DNA of 43,083 nucleotides from contig JAFRIR010000069.1 of NCBI GenBank assembly GCA_017432685.1, forward strand, positions 1 to 43,083, read 5' to 3'. Below, piece by piece: positions 8,556 to 16,712 of this stretch (position 1 is its first letter; each line of letters starts with the position of its first letter). The translations under genes were made by a program, and so were the position numbers. Origin of the DNA: Flexilinea sp. (lineage in GTDB: Bacteria; Chloroflexota; Anaerolineae; Anaerolineales; Anaerolineaceae). The notes beneath the pieces are model-generated. The model did no database searches and was not told the origin of the DNA. It worked only from the letters and a program-made list of their open reading frames with translations.

Positions 8556-8591
8556 GGAAAGAATTGTGCATGGATCTGTACAATTCTTTCC
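8556..8591 (+). terminator. Second stem-loop in the same gap
   Basis: GGAAAGAATTGT (8556-8567) and ACAATTCTTTCC (8580-8591) form a perfect 12-bp stem with a 12-nt loop, directly after the first hairpin. The tail is only moderately T-rich. Confidence 0.55.
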
Positions 8592-8701
8592 TTCGTCGAT
8601 TTTGATTTCGCTTACAGCGTTTTATGGAATGTGCTCTATGTACAGTAATGTGTACTGACCATTGACCACAGGCTGCAGAATGCTGAGAAAGAGACGGGTA
8701 T

Positions 8702-9580
8702 ATGAAGATACTGATACAGCAAATGATCACGGGGATCTCGATCGGAAGTGTGTATGCGCTGATCGCCTCAGGATATGCACTGGTTTACAGTCTGCTGGAC
8801 TTTTCAAACTGGGCGCATGGGGAAGTTTGTATGCTGGGCGCTTACTGCTGCTTCATGGCAACGCTGGTTCCGAAGATGCCGTTTGCTGTTTCCTGTCTGA
8901 TTGGTATCGGCGGGGCGGCATTGATCAGTATGTTCAATGAAAAAGTGGCGTACCGCCGCATCCGCAACAACGGCTCACCGAACATGTTCCTGATGATTGC
9001 TGCCATGGGTCTTTCGACCACCTATCAGAACCTTGCCAACGTCATCTGGGGATCCAAATTCAAACAGCTTCCCCGTTTCTTCAAAACATCAACGTTGAAC
9101 ATCAACGGGATTTTTGTAGGCACTACGGACCTTTTGTGTATCGTCATTTCCCTGATCGTTTTGGTGATCCTGCTGCTTGTTATCAATAAAACGAGATTCG
9201 GTTTACATGTCCGGGCAGTTGCCTGCGCCGGCAGTACGGCACGGATCATGGGGATCCGCATCGATCAGGTGATCGCGTTAGTCTTCCTGATGGCCGGTGC
9301 GCTGGCAGGTCTGGCCGGGATCACCTATGGGATGAAATATAACGTTTATCCGACAATGGGCAACGTTGGTCTGAAGGCCTTCATTGCCTCAGTTATCGGC
9401 GGTCTGGGATCAGTTCCGGGAGCCATCGTCGGGGCAATTTTGCTGGGCCTTATCGAGACAGTTGTCTCCGGTTATATCAGCTCCGGCCTGCGGGACCTGA
9501 TTTCTTTTTCCCTGCTGATTTTGATTCTGCTCATCCGTCCCTCCGGTCTCTTCGGTGTCGATGTTCAGGAAAAGGCCTGA
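8702..9580 (+). CDS. livH: LIV-type ABC transporter permease (LivH-like)
   Basis: This membrane permease of 292 aa has about eight hydrophobic segments. The LivH-family opening IQQMITGISIGSVYALIASGY, the middle stretch TRFGLHVRAVA and the C-terminal GGLGSVPGAIVGAILLGL are all present. It forms the translocation pore as a heterodimer with the next gene product. The gene is 215 bp after livK, across two hairpins, and 12 bp before livM. The ribosome site (GAGA) is weak. Confidence 0.9.
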   Translation: MKILIQQMITGISIGSVYALIASGYALVYSLLDFSNWAHGEVCMLGAYCCFMATLVPKMPFAVSCLIGIGGAALISMFNEKVAYRRIRNNGSPNMFLMIAAMGLSTTYQNLANVIWGSKFKQLPRFFKTSTLNINGIFVGTTDLLCIVISLIVLVILLLVINKTRFGLHVRAVACAGSTARIMGIRIDQVIALVFLMAGALAGLAGITYGMKYNVYPTMGNVGLKAFIASVIGGLGSVPGAIVGAILLGLIETVVSGYISSGLRDLISFSLLILILLIRPSGLFGVDVQEKA

Positions 9581-9592
9581 GAGGAGGTGAGC

Positions 9593-10459
9593 ATGATCAA
9601 TTCATTTTATGAAGGCATTATCGTCACCTGCTGTGTGAATATCATCGCAGTGCTGGGAATGTCCGTGCTGACAGGGTTCACCCGTCTGTTCTCCTTTGGC
9701 AATGCCGGGTTTATGGCGATAGGGGCCTATACAGCCGCCATCTGCAGCGTTCAGTTTCACCTGCCGTTTTTTCTGGCGATCATTTGCGGGGCTGTTGCAG
9801 CCGGAATCATCGCCTACCTCCTTGGCAGCCTGACGATCCGTTTGCGCGGAGATTATTTTCTGATCAGCTGTCTGGGTTTCGGCGAATGTGTCCGCGTCCT
9901 CTTTTTGTATCTGCGCAATATCACAGGCGGAGCGGTCGGATATACGGGGATCCCTTATCGTACTACCTGGGTGGTTGCCCTGGTCTGTGCGGTTGCGGCG
10001 TTCATCATTGCCTGGAACCTGATCCATTCACGCTTCGGGCAGGCTTTTTCCGCGATTCGCGAAAATGAAGTCGCTGCTGCAGCCAACGGGATCGATGTCG
10101 TGAAATATAAAAAGATGTCCTTTGTTTTCAGTGCTGTCTTTGCAGGCTGGGCAGGCGGTCTTTACGCTCATTATCTTCAGCACATCACGCCGGTACTCTT
10201 TAATCTGCCGAAAAGCTGCGAGCTTGTGATCACCACCGTTCTTGGCGGACTTGGATCCCTGACCGGAAGCGTATTAGGCACGCTGGTTGTTCAGCTGCTG
10301 CCGGAATTCTTCCGGAAGTTCTCGGAATATCGTATGCTGGCTTATGGTATCGCTGTCGTTCTGGTGATCCTGCTGCGTCCCGCAGGGTTGATGGGCTATA
10401 TGGAATTTCCTGACCTGATCAGAAAAATCACGAAGAAAAAATCAACGGGAGGCGCCTGA
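9593..10459 (+). CDS. livM: LIV-type ABC transporter permease (LivM-like)
   Basis: The partner permease has 288 aa and multiple membrane segments. The LivM-type motifs are LTGFTRLFSFGNAGFMAIGAYTAA and RSRFG-like HSRFGQAFSAIRENEVAAAANGID, the cytoplasmic loop that contacts the ATPases, and GGLGSLTGSVLG near the C-terminus. I use ATG 9593 and not the in-frame GTG at 9587, because GGAGG (9583-9587) is correctly spaced from the ATG and overlaps the GTG. The gene is 1 bp from livG. Confidence 0.9.
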   Translation: MINSFYEGIIVTCCVNIIAVLGMSVLTGFTRLFSFGNAGFMAIGAYTAAICSVQFHLPFFLAIICGAVAAGIIAYLLGSLTIRLRGDYFLISCLGFGECVRVLFLYLRNITGGAVGYTGIPYRTTWVVALVCAVAAFIIAWNLIHSRFGQAFSAIRENEVAAAANGIDVVKYKKMSFVFSAVFAGWAGGLYAHYLQHITPVLFNLPKSCELVITTVLGGLGSLTGSVLGTLVVQLLPEFFRKFSEYRMLAYGIAVVLVILLRPAGLMGYMEFPDLIRKITKKKSTGGA

Positions 10460-10460
10460 G

Positions 10461-11243
10461 ATGAACACTAACAGCAATACTCCACTGTTGGAAATGAAAG
10501 GTGTTGAAAAACGTTTCGGTGGTGTACGAGCGATCGATCATTTTGATTTGAAGGTAATGCCCCGGGACATTTACGGACTGATCGGCCCGAACGGTGCGGG
10601 AAAAACCACGATTTTCAATACCATCACAGGCATCTATCAGGCTGATGCCGGACAGATCATTTTTGACGGGAAGGATATCACGAAAATCAAACCACATCAG
10701 GCAGCCGAAATCGGTATCGCACGTACCTTCCAAAACATCCGTCTTTTCGGTAATTTAAGTGTGAAGATGAATGTGATCATTGCCTGCAACATGCGCAGCA
10801 GCTATTCCATGGCTGATGCACTCCTCCGGCTGCCGCGTTACCGCCATGTCACAAAGAACATTGAAGAGCGGGCGATGGGGTATCTGGAGTTCGTCGGGCT
10901 GACAGATAAAGCGGAGGATATCGCCGGTTCGCTGCCTTATGGACATCAGCGAAAGCTTGAGATCGCCCGGGCGATGGCTACGGAACCGAAGCTGCTTCTG
11001 CTGGATGAACCGGCTGCCGGAATGAATGAGGAAGAATCACTGGACCTTGTGAATTTTGTGAAGAAACTTCATCAGGATAACCCGATCACGATCCTGATGA
11101 TCGAACATCACATGGATGTGGTCTCAAGATTATGTGAACAGTGTACGGTGCTGGATTTCGGAAAGACCCTGGCACAAGGGACGGTTGAGGAAGTAAAGAA
11201 AAACGAGGCGGTCGTTGCGGCTTATCTGGGAGGTGAACTGTGA
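10461..11243 (+). CDS. livG: LIV-type ABC transporter ATP-binding protein (LivG-like)
   Basis: This cytoplasmic ATPase has 260 aa. The Walker A is GPNGAGKTT, with a Q-loop, the signature region LPYGHQRKLEIARA (a degenerate LSGGQ, usual for LivG) and the Walker B LLLLDEPAAGMN. An H-loop histidine follows in MIEHHMD. The extra LivG-type insert TFQNIRLFGNLSV is present. Its stop codon overlaps the next start (GTGA-type overlap at 11240-11243), showing translational coupling. Confidence 0.93.
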   Translation: MNTNSNTPLLEMKGVEKRFGGVRAIDHFDLKVMPRDIYGLIGPNGAGKTTIFNTITGIYQADAGQIIFDGKDITKIKPHQAAEIGIARTFQNIRLFGNLSVKMNVIIACNMRSSYSMADALLRLPRYRHVTKNIEERAMGYLEFVGLTDKAEDIAGSLPYGHQRKLEIARAMATEPKLLLLDEPAAGMNEEESLDLVNFVKKLHQDNPITILMIEHHMDVVSRLCEQCTVLDFGKTLAQGTVEEVKKNEAVVAAYLGGEL

Positions 11244-11962
11244 GTGAAAAATCCCATGATACGATTTTGAAAGTGGATCATCTCTCGGCTGCTTATGGCG
11301 GGATCCGGGCAATCGATGATATCTCATTTTACGTGAACAAAGGGGAGATCGTGGCTATGCTCGGTGCGAACGGTGCTGGCAAATCGACCCTGCTGAAATG
11401 TCTTTCCGGTGAGCATAAACGATCAGCCGGTGAAATCAGTTTCAATGGTCAGCCGCTTCCCGGGCACTGTCACCAGATCGTGGAACGCGGAGTTTCCATC
11501 GTACCGGAGGGACGTCAAATATTTTATAAACTGACCGTTCTGGAAAACCTGATGGTCGGCTGCTGCCAGCGTGACGATAAAGAGGGAATTCAAAAAGATT
11601 TGGAAATGGTTTATAAGATGTTTCCCCGGCTGGAAGAAAGAAAAGCCCAATTTGGAGGTTTACTTTCCGGCGGTGAACAGCAGATGCTGGCGATCGCCCG
11701 CGGGCTGATGGCCAGGCCGAAGATGCTGATGCTGGATGAACCGAGCCTTGGGCTGGCTCCGATCATTGTCAATCAGATCATGGAAACGCTGAAATCCATC
11801 GCCGAAAGCGGTACGACCATACTGCTTGTTGAACAGAATGCAAAGAAAGCATTGGAGCTGTGTGACCGGGCTTATGTGATGAACGTGGGACATATCGTCA
11901 TGGAAGGTTCCGGAAAGGAATTGCTTGCGGATGAAAATCTGATGCAGGCGTACTTGGGATAA
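11240..11962 (+). CDS. livF: LIV-type ABC transporter ATP-binding protein (LivF-like)
   Basis: This second ATPase of the importer has 240 aa. It shows Walker A GANGAGKST, LivF-type IVPEGRQIFYKLTVLENLMVG, signature LSGGEQQMLAIARG, Walker B MLMLDEPSLGLAP and the H-loop region ILLVEQNAKKAL. It starts with GTG inside the stop of livG after GGGAGGTG. It is the last gene of the operon, and a MITE-like repeat starts 17 bp downstream. Confidence 0.93.
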   Translation: MSEKSHDTILKVDHLSAAYGGIRAIDDISFYVNKGEIVAMLGANGAGKSTLLKCLSGEHKRSAGEISFNGQPLPGHCHQIVERGVSIVPEGRQIFYKLTVLENLMVGCCQRDDKEGIQKDLEMVYKMFPRLEERKAQFGGLLSGGEQQMLAIARGLMARPKMLMLDEPSLGLAPIIVNQIMETLKSIAESGTTILLVEQNAKKALELCDRAYVMNVGHIVMEGSGKELLADENLMQAYLG

Positions 11963-11979
11963 GAAAAATGTAAAATGTA

Positions 11980-12143
11980 AAGGGAACCTCTAAAAACTAT
12001 CGGGCGGGGTATGGGGGCTGCATAGCCCCCATACCAAATGGCGCGGGGAGGTTATTTTCCGATGAAAAACAACTCTGAGCCCCGCGCCATAATAAATGAA
12101 TAGTGAATGAGGACAATATTTCAAGTGTTTTTAGAGGATCCCT
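11980..12143. repeat. MITE-like element, copy 1
   Basis: This 164-bp non-coding element has terminal inverted repeats: AGGGAACCTCTAAAAACT (11981-11998) against the complement of the right end (about 12126-12143), matching 16 of 18. Inside are two perfect hairpins: GGTATGGGGGCT/AGCCCCCATACC (12008-12035) and ATGGCGCGGGG/CCCCGCGCCAT (12038-12090). AAAATGTA directly precedes it (11972-11979) and directly follows it (12144-12151), which looks like an 8-bp target duplication in a local tract of AAAATGT-like heptads. A second copy with the same ends lies at 38980-39111. Confidence 0.75.
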
Positions 12144-12179
12144 AAAATGTAGAATGTAGGGAGGAGTAAGAGGAAAATT

Positions 12180-13235
12180 ATGAGAGCAGCCGTATGGCAT
12201 GGATATAAAGATTTGCGTATAGAAGAAAAACCGGTTCCGGTTCCGGGTGCCGGGCAGGTACTTATTCGTGTAGATTGGGCCGGAATCTGCGGTACCGACC
12301 GGCATGAATATGAAGGACCGAATTTTATTCCGGTGAAGAAACCGCATCGTCTGACCGGTCGGGTGGCTCCGCTGACGATTGGCCATGAATTTTCCGGACG
12401 GATCGAGCAACTTGGTGAAGGCGTGACCGGCTGGAAGCCGGGGGACCGGGTGACTGCCAACGGCAGCCTGACCTGCGGAAAGTGTGAAGCCTGCCGGAGC
12501 GGACGCTATAACATCTGCCAGAAGCTTGGGTTTTTAGGCGTCGGTGATGATGGCGCTTTTGCTGATTATGTCGTGGTAGAGGCTTCCAAACTTTTTGCGA
12601 TTCCTGACGGTGTCGATCAACGTTCGGCGGCTGTGGCAGAACCGCTGGCCTGCGGGATCCATGCTACCCATCTTCTGGGGGATATCCGTGGAAAAGATGT
12701 GGTCATCATTGGCCCCGGTATCATTGGCATCGGTGCATTTTTCGGCGCAAAATATGCAGGCGCCGGCAGGATCCTGGTTTCCGGTGTTGGAGAATACCGC
12801 CGCGAACTGATTGAAAAATACGGTGGTACCTATATTGATGTTTCCAAAGTTGATTTGGAAGAATATGTCGCGGACTGGACTGACGGACGTCTCGCGGATG
12901 TGGTTTATGAATGCCTCGGTTCCGAAAAAACACTGGATCAGGCGATCCGCATCAGTAAACCCGGTGCGAAAATCATGGTGATGGGTGTGTTTGGAAAGAA
13001 ACCTGTGGTCGATATGAACACACTGCAGGAGGCTGAGCGTGTTCTTTACACTTCTCAGGCTCATGTCAATGAGATCGAGGAAGCGCTTGAATTTATGAAA
13101 GAAGGCAAAATCAATGCGGATGAACTGATCACACGAGAAGTGACACTGGAAACACTGGTCGAGGATGGCTTTGAATATCTGATCAAACACGGTCCGGAAC
13201 AGATCAAGGTGCTGATAAATATCAGTTGTCAGTAG
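12180..13235 (+). CDS. Zinc-dependent medium-chain alcohol/polyol dehydrogenase (butanediol-dehydrogenase-like)
   Basis: This NAD(P)-dependent oxidoreductase of 351 aa is full length for the family. The catalytic zinc ligands fit Cys in GICGTDRHEY, His-Glu in TIGHEFSG and Glu in AEPLACG. The structural zinc site is the four-cysteine block CGKCEACRSGRYNIC. The nucleotide-binding motif is GPGIIGIGAF. The segment EGPNFIP...PHRLTG...LTIGHEFSG is characteristic of (R,R)-butanediol dehydrogenase relatives, but L-threonine or sugar-alcohol dehydrogenases are close alternatives. The ribosome site is weak (GAGGAGTAAGAGG). The final codons Ile-Ser-Cys-Gln-stop lie inside a 7-bp repeat array, so the native C-terminus may have been altered. 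It is separated from the ABC operon by the MITE-like element. Confidence 0.85.
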   Translation: MRAAVWHGYKDLRIEEKPVPVPGAGQVLIRVDWAGICGTDRHEYEGPNFIPVKKPHRLTGRVAPLTIGHEFSGRIEQLGEGVTGWKPGDRVTANGSLTCGKCEACRSGRYNICQKLGFLGVGDDGAFADYVVVEASKLFAIPDGVDQRSAAVAEPLACGIHATHLLGDIRGKDVVIIGPGIIGIGAFFGAKYAGAGRILVSGVGEYRRELIEKYGGTYIDVSKVDLEEYVADWTDGRLADVVYECLGSEKTLDQAIRISKPGAKIMVMGVFGKKPVVDMNTLQEAERVLYTSQAHVNEIEEALEFMKEGKINADELITREVTLETLVEDGFEYLIKHGPEQIKVLINISCQ

Positions 13236-13327
13236 ACAGTTGTCAGTTGTCAGTAGATAGTTGTTAGTGATCATCACATGATAATGGCAACTGAGTACTG
13301 ACTATTGTCTGCTGACAACTGATTATG
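13221..13327. repeat. Array of 7-bp repeats with inverted halves
   Basis: The left half repeats CAGTTGT/CAGTAGA heptads. The right half carries their reverse complements (TGACTAT, TGTCTGC, TGACAAC). The ends ATCAGTTGTCAG (13221-13232) and CTGACAACTGAT (13312-13323) pair perfectly, so the array can fold into one long imperfect stem and may stop transcription between the dehydrogenase and luxS. A similar array is at 27424-27534. Confidence 0.75.
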
Positions 13328-13357
13328 ATAAAATAAAGTATCGAAAGGAAATAAATT

Positions 13358-13825
13358 ATGCAGAGAATTCCGAGTTTCAGTATTGACCATACGAGATTGG
13401 CCAAAGGCTTGTATTTATCCCGTGAAGATGATGATGTGAAGACATGGGATGTTCGTATTTTGGAACCAAATCACGGTCATTATTTGTCTACCGCCGTAAG
13501 TCACACGATCGAGCATTTGTTCGCTACCTATGCCCGCAACAGTCAATATAAGGACGGCATTATTTATATCGGCCCGATGGGCTGCCGTACCGGTTGTTAT
13601 TTCCTGACCCGTGGCTTGACTGATGCCGAGGTACTGGATTGCGTTGTGAAGTCCTTCGAATTCATGGCGAATTATGATGGTGAGATCCCGGGCGCGAAAG
13701 TCGAAGAATGCGGCAACTACCTGGATCATGACCTGAAGGGCTGCAACGAAGAAGCTGCCGCATATTATGAGGTCGTGAAGAATCTGACCCCCGCCGATAT
13801 GCGTTACACTTACTATCTGGACTGA
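13358..13825 (+). CDS. luxS: S-ribosylhomocysteine lyase (autoinducer-2 synthesis)
   Basis: LuxS cleaves S-ribosylhomocysteine to homocysteine and DPD, the precursor of autoinducer-2, in the activated methyl cycle. The 155-aa protein has the complete active site. The metal ligands are His49 and His53 in SHTIEHLFAT and Cys118 in EECGNY, with catalytic Glu52 and Cys76 in MGCRTGCYF. AAAGGAAAT precedes the ATG. It stands alone after a repeat array and converges with the LytTR regulator gene across a strong hairpin. No other methyl-cycle gene is nearby. Confidence 0.97.
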   Translation: MQRIPSFSIDHTRLAKGLYLSREDDDVKTWDVRILEPNHGHYLSTAVSHTIEHLFATYARNSQYKDGIIYIGPMGCRTGCYFLTRGLTDAEVLDCVVKSFEFMANYDGEIPGAKVEECGNYLDHDLKGCNEEAAAYYEVVKNLTPADMRYTYYLD

Positions 13826-13864
13826 TCCGGAAGAAATATAAAGTAATTACTCACGGTGCAGCCA

Positions 13865-13911
13865 GGGGACGGACCCCTTAGACTCCGTATGGAGTCGGTG
13901 GGTCCGTCCCC
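13865..13911. terminator. Strong bidirectional hairpin between luxS and the LytTR gene
   Basis: GGGGACGGACCC (13865-13876) pairs with GGGTCCGTCCCC (13900-13911). Inside, GACTCC (13881-13886) pairs with GGAGTC (13891-13896). It lies between two convergent genes. Its GGGGACGG start recurs in the hairpin at 16724, so it may be a member of a dispersed repeat family. Confidence 0.7.
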
Positions 13912-13920
13912 ACATTTATC

Positions 13921-14739
13921 TTACGGGATGTTGTGAGTCATCAGTGTTTTCTTTACTGCCGTATACCTTTTTTCAGGTATCGGAATGACAGCCCCATCTG
14001 ACAGAGAAACCTCGAATCTCCGGACGGATACCACATCAACCGGATTGACGATAAAGCTGGAGTGTACACGAACCAGCAGCCCTTCCGTCTGCTTTTCAAT
14101 TTCCGTGACGGTTTTTTTGACTGTGATTGATTTGTCCCGCAGATGGATGAGGCAGCAGCGCTTCGGTGCGGACTCTGCCCAAATGATAGAACTGACGGCA
14201 ATCAAATAAAAATCATTTTCCGTGCCGCGCAGATTGAGACGCGGATCTTCCATTGACTTTCCTGCGCGCTCGTATGAGTTGTACAATTCATTGTAATGCG
14301 TGGGGAAGATATAATCCTCGGCATGATATTCAATTGGATTGGATATGTGCAGCATGAATATTTTGCTGTTATTCTTCCTGCGTTTCTGTTCATCGGTTGT
14401 GTTGACGTCTGCCCAGCTGAACTGTGACCGCTGGAGGATCGGAACCGTATCCCCGTTCGGGTAATGGACCGTAACAATATAGATCAGCATGACTTCACAG
14501 GACATTGGAGAGGTCTGGATATATTGCGCTTCAATATCTCCGAGTGAAAAAGTGGGCGTACCGGGAAAAGATGCCCAGATTTCTCGCAATTTATCACGTC
14601 CCTTGATTTTGTGGTCGATCGCGGTACCGTACCACAACACATCCTCCGCCATGTTCTCAAAATAAGGCTGTGAATTATTCTTGTTATAGTATTCGTCGGC
14701 GATGTTAATCGTTTTCTTTACGCATTCTTTGACATCCAT
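13921..14739 (-). CDS. LytTR-domain regulator with an NTF2/SnoaL-like N-terminus
   Basis: The C-terminal part (about 170-270) is a LytTR DNA-binding domain: IIWAESAPKRCCLIHLRDKSITVKKTVTEIEKQ..LVRVHSSFIVNPVDV, with a following VRRFEVSLSDGAVIPIPEKRY. LytTR proteins bind paired short direct repeats and control secreted or cell-surface functions. The N-terminal about 120 residues (YYNKNNSQPYFENMAEDVLWYGTA..KGRDKLREIW) resemble the NTF2/SnoaL fold, so it may sense a small ligand directly instead of through a histidine kinase. There is no receiver domain and no kinase in the window. It lies 28 bp downstream of the sortase-fusion gene on the same strand and so is probably co-transcribed with it. Candidate target sites lie at 16608-16642 and 18952-18986. 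Confidence 0.8.
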   Translation of the reverse strand: MDVKECVKKTINIADEYYNKNNSQPYFENMAEDVLWYGTAIDHKIKGRDKLREIWASFPGTPTFSLGDIEAQYIQTSPMSCEVMLIYIVTVHYPNGDTVPILQRSQFSWADVNTTDEQKRRKNNSKIFMLHISNPIEYHAEDYIFPTHYNELYNSYERAGKSMEDPRLNLRGTENDFYLIAVSSIIWAESAPKRCCLIHLRDKSITVKKTVTEIEKQTEGLLVRVHSSFIVNPVDVVSVRRFEVSLSDGAVIPIPEKRYTAVKKTLMTHNIP

Positions 14740-14767
14740 TTTTCGTACCTTATCGTATTACTTCACA

Positions 14768-16540
14768 TCAGTTCGGTCGGGCGAAGATCACGCGGCGGTT
14801 GAGATAGCCGCCTTCCGTGGATTCGTTCTCGCAGGTCACAAGGATCAGCGGATTTTCCGCCTCGCCTGCGATGGCTGCCATCTGTGCCATGCCGTCCGCA
14901 TCCAGCAGTTCGTTGGCATAGACCCGGAACATCTTCATAGAACCGTGCCTGTCGTTGACCATGATGACGTCGTTAACTTCCAATGTACTCAGCAGCGCAA
15001 AGGGTCCGTATTCGGTGTTATTGAGGGTGTTGTGAGCTGCTACAACGCTGATCCCTTCACCCGGAAGAGCAGAGCCTTCCAGAACGCCCGCCTTGTTTTG
15101 GAGCCATTTCACCTGCCAGGCCTTATCAGCCAGCGGAACAGTCACCAATTCCATTTCCGCATCGATGGTCGGGATTTGGAGCTCCATTCTCAGCGAATTG
15201 TACTGCAGTTCCTTCGGCTGAGCGGAGAGTTCGCTCGGATGCATACCGGAAAAGCCGGTCTCCGGCAGAAGGCAGTCCTCATACAACCGGAAAAATTCAA
15301 GACCGGGGCCGGCGAGAGATTTCGGACCAATCGTTACCTGAACACAGTCTAAAGAGCTAACTTTATGGCTGTCATCACCAATCACTTTGTACCAGACGTA
15401 ATAGGTTCCGGCTTCGGTGGCCGTGGGGATGGATTCGGTATAAAGGCTATCATCCGTCGGAGCAGCGTTCCCTGTGGTCACTGCATAATACAATGTGCCG
15501 TCATTGGTAGCGCCGGCGTTAACCAGCTCCTGAGCAGAACCAGTATATGTCAGGTCCTTCGCGGTTGGAGCGGTGGCAATTTGGGCAACGGTATAAACGA
15601 ACAGCATTGCGGAGGTCTCTCTCCCTGCCTCATAGACCTCCGTCTTTTTGGTTTCCACACTGACTTTAAATAAGCCGCACTTCGTGACGGTCAGCTTATG
15701 GGTATTTTCGTCATAAGTTCCCTCCCCTGTGAGATTGGTCACAGAATAGTGCCGCTCTCCCGATCCTTCTTTGATGGTGAACATTTCTTCCACGGGAACG
15801 GTGACTCCTCCGGATGACCAGGCGATTTCTTTATCTATCGGTTCAATCGTTACGGGATACAGGTATGAGTTTGATTCATGATACCTAAAGGTTTTTGTAG
15901 AGGAATCGAAATCGACCCAATCCGGTCTGATTTTTAAAGCGGGGCGGATGCCGCAGTGTACACGCGACGAAAAACCAAAAGGGTTAACCTGGCCGGTACT
16001 GCCATTCACGACCGCAGCGCTATATACGTCGTGGCCTTTCGAGCGGAGCCACCAATATTCGCCTACCCAACCTTCCATAGTGCCCTCTGCCCGAGAGCAT
16101 TTTCTGACATTCACCGGCAAAGCTCTCGCTTCACTTACGCTTAACAGCCAGATTTTCGCCGTTACACCTACATCTTCCAGACTGACAGGCGGTATGACTA
16201 TTTGTACGTTATTAAAGGAGCCTGAAGCCAGATTTGCCAAATAATCCTTTATATACTCGTACTTATATCCGTACTTGCCATACATATCTTCGGCGATCGG
16301 CTCCTTCGCAAACAGTGTAATCCATTCGTAAGGGTCACCCCAGTAATCCGTCTTTTCCTCAACCTTGATGATGTACCACTCATAGCCATTGAACCGGACT
16401 ACTTTTTGAGCCAATAACTCCGGACTGTCATCATTCGTCGGGATAAGAAGGTCGTATGTTCCCGCATACGCCGTCAGGCTCATCAACAGCATCATACCGA
16501 CAATCATCACCAGCAGAAAACCCAGTTTTTTCTGTTTCAT
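14768..16540 (-). CDS. Secreted DUF6273 / Ig-like / sortase fusion protein
   Basis: The 590-aa protein is exported by an N-terminal signal sequence (about 1-27, LGFLLVMIVGMMLLMSLTAYAG). Residues about 45-205 look like DUF6273 (EYWWLRSKGHDVYSAAVVNG, GIRPALKI). About 322-404 is an Ig-like repeat of the bacterial MBG/YDG kind. About 450-590 is a sortase domain with the catalytic triad His503 (VAAHNTLNN), Cys570 (ILVTCENES) and Arg582/583 (LNRRVIFARP). Just before the sortase domain sits LPETGFS (425-431), a sortase substrate motif, but without the membrane anchor and basic tail that a sorted protein needs. I start at ATG 16540, which GGAGG precedes by ten bases. It may self-process or anchor other proteins; the true substrate is unknown. 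It probably forms an operon with the LytTR gene. Confidence 0.8.
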   Translation of the reverse strand: MKQKKLGFLLVMIVGMMLLMSLTAYAGTYDLLIPTNDDSPELLAQKVVRFNGYEWYIIKVEEKTDYWGDPYEWITLFAKEPIAEDMYGKYGYKYEYIKDYLANLASGSFNNVQIVIPPVSLEDVGVTAKIWLLSVSEARALPVNVRKCSRAEGTMEGWVGEYWWLRSKGHDVYSAAVVNGSTGQVNPFGFSSRVHCGIRPALKIRPDWVDFDSSTKTFRYHESNSYLYPVTIEPIDKEIAWSSGGVTVPVEEMFTIKEGSGERHYSVTNLTGEGTYDENTHKLTVTKCGLFKVSVETKKTEVYEAGRETSAMLFVYTVAQIATAPTAKDLTYTGSAQELVNAGATNDGTLYYAVTTGNAAPTDDSLYTESIPTATEAGTYYVWYKVIGDDSHKVSSLDCVQVTIGPKSLAGPGLEFFRLYEDCLLPETGFSGMHPSELSAQPKELQYNSLRMELQIPTIDAEMELVTVPLADKAWQVKWLQNKAGVLEGSALPGEGISVVAAHNTLNNTEYGPFALLSTLEVNDVIMVNDRHGSMKMFRVYANELLDADGMAQMAAIAGEAENPLILVTCENESTEGGYLNRRVIFARPN

Positions 16541-16579
16541 CTCTAACCATCCTCCGCGCAAATCAAGAACCTATTTTCT

Positions 16580-16712
16580 AAGTATACGATAAGTGTTAAG
16601 TGGTGAACAAGTTGTTTTTGCTGAATATCAAGTTATTTTTGCGGCGCATAATAGCATCGGGCGTCACTGAAACTATATTTAAGATTGTTATGCATATGAG
16701 GAGAATAACACT
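16580..16712. promoter_or_regulatory. Divergent promoter region with paired direct repeats (copy A)
   Basis: On the minus strand GTATACTT (16580-16587) is a -10 for the sortase-fusion gene. In the centre are direct repeats CAAGTTGTTTTTGC (16608-16621) and CAAGTTATTTTTGC (16629-16642), exactly 21 bp apart. On the plus strand ACTATATTTAAG (about 16672-16683) and a GAGGAG ribosome site (16698-16703) would serve a rightward gene that no longer exists. The layout matches 18924-19055 element by element. Two direct repeats two helical turns apart are typical of LytTR targets. Confidence 0.6.

Noticed and set aside
9587..9592. GTG start for livM
   Set aside because: The GTG overlaps the GGAGG ribosome site that serves ATG 9593.
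13221..13327. CRISPR array
   Set aside because: The units are 7 bp without spacers and the two halves are inverted; no cas genes are present.
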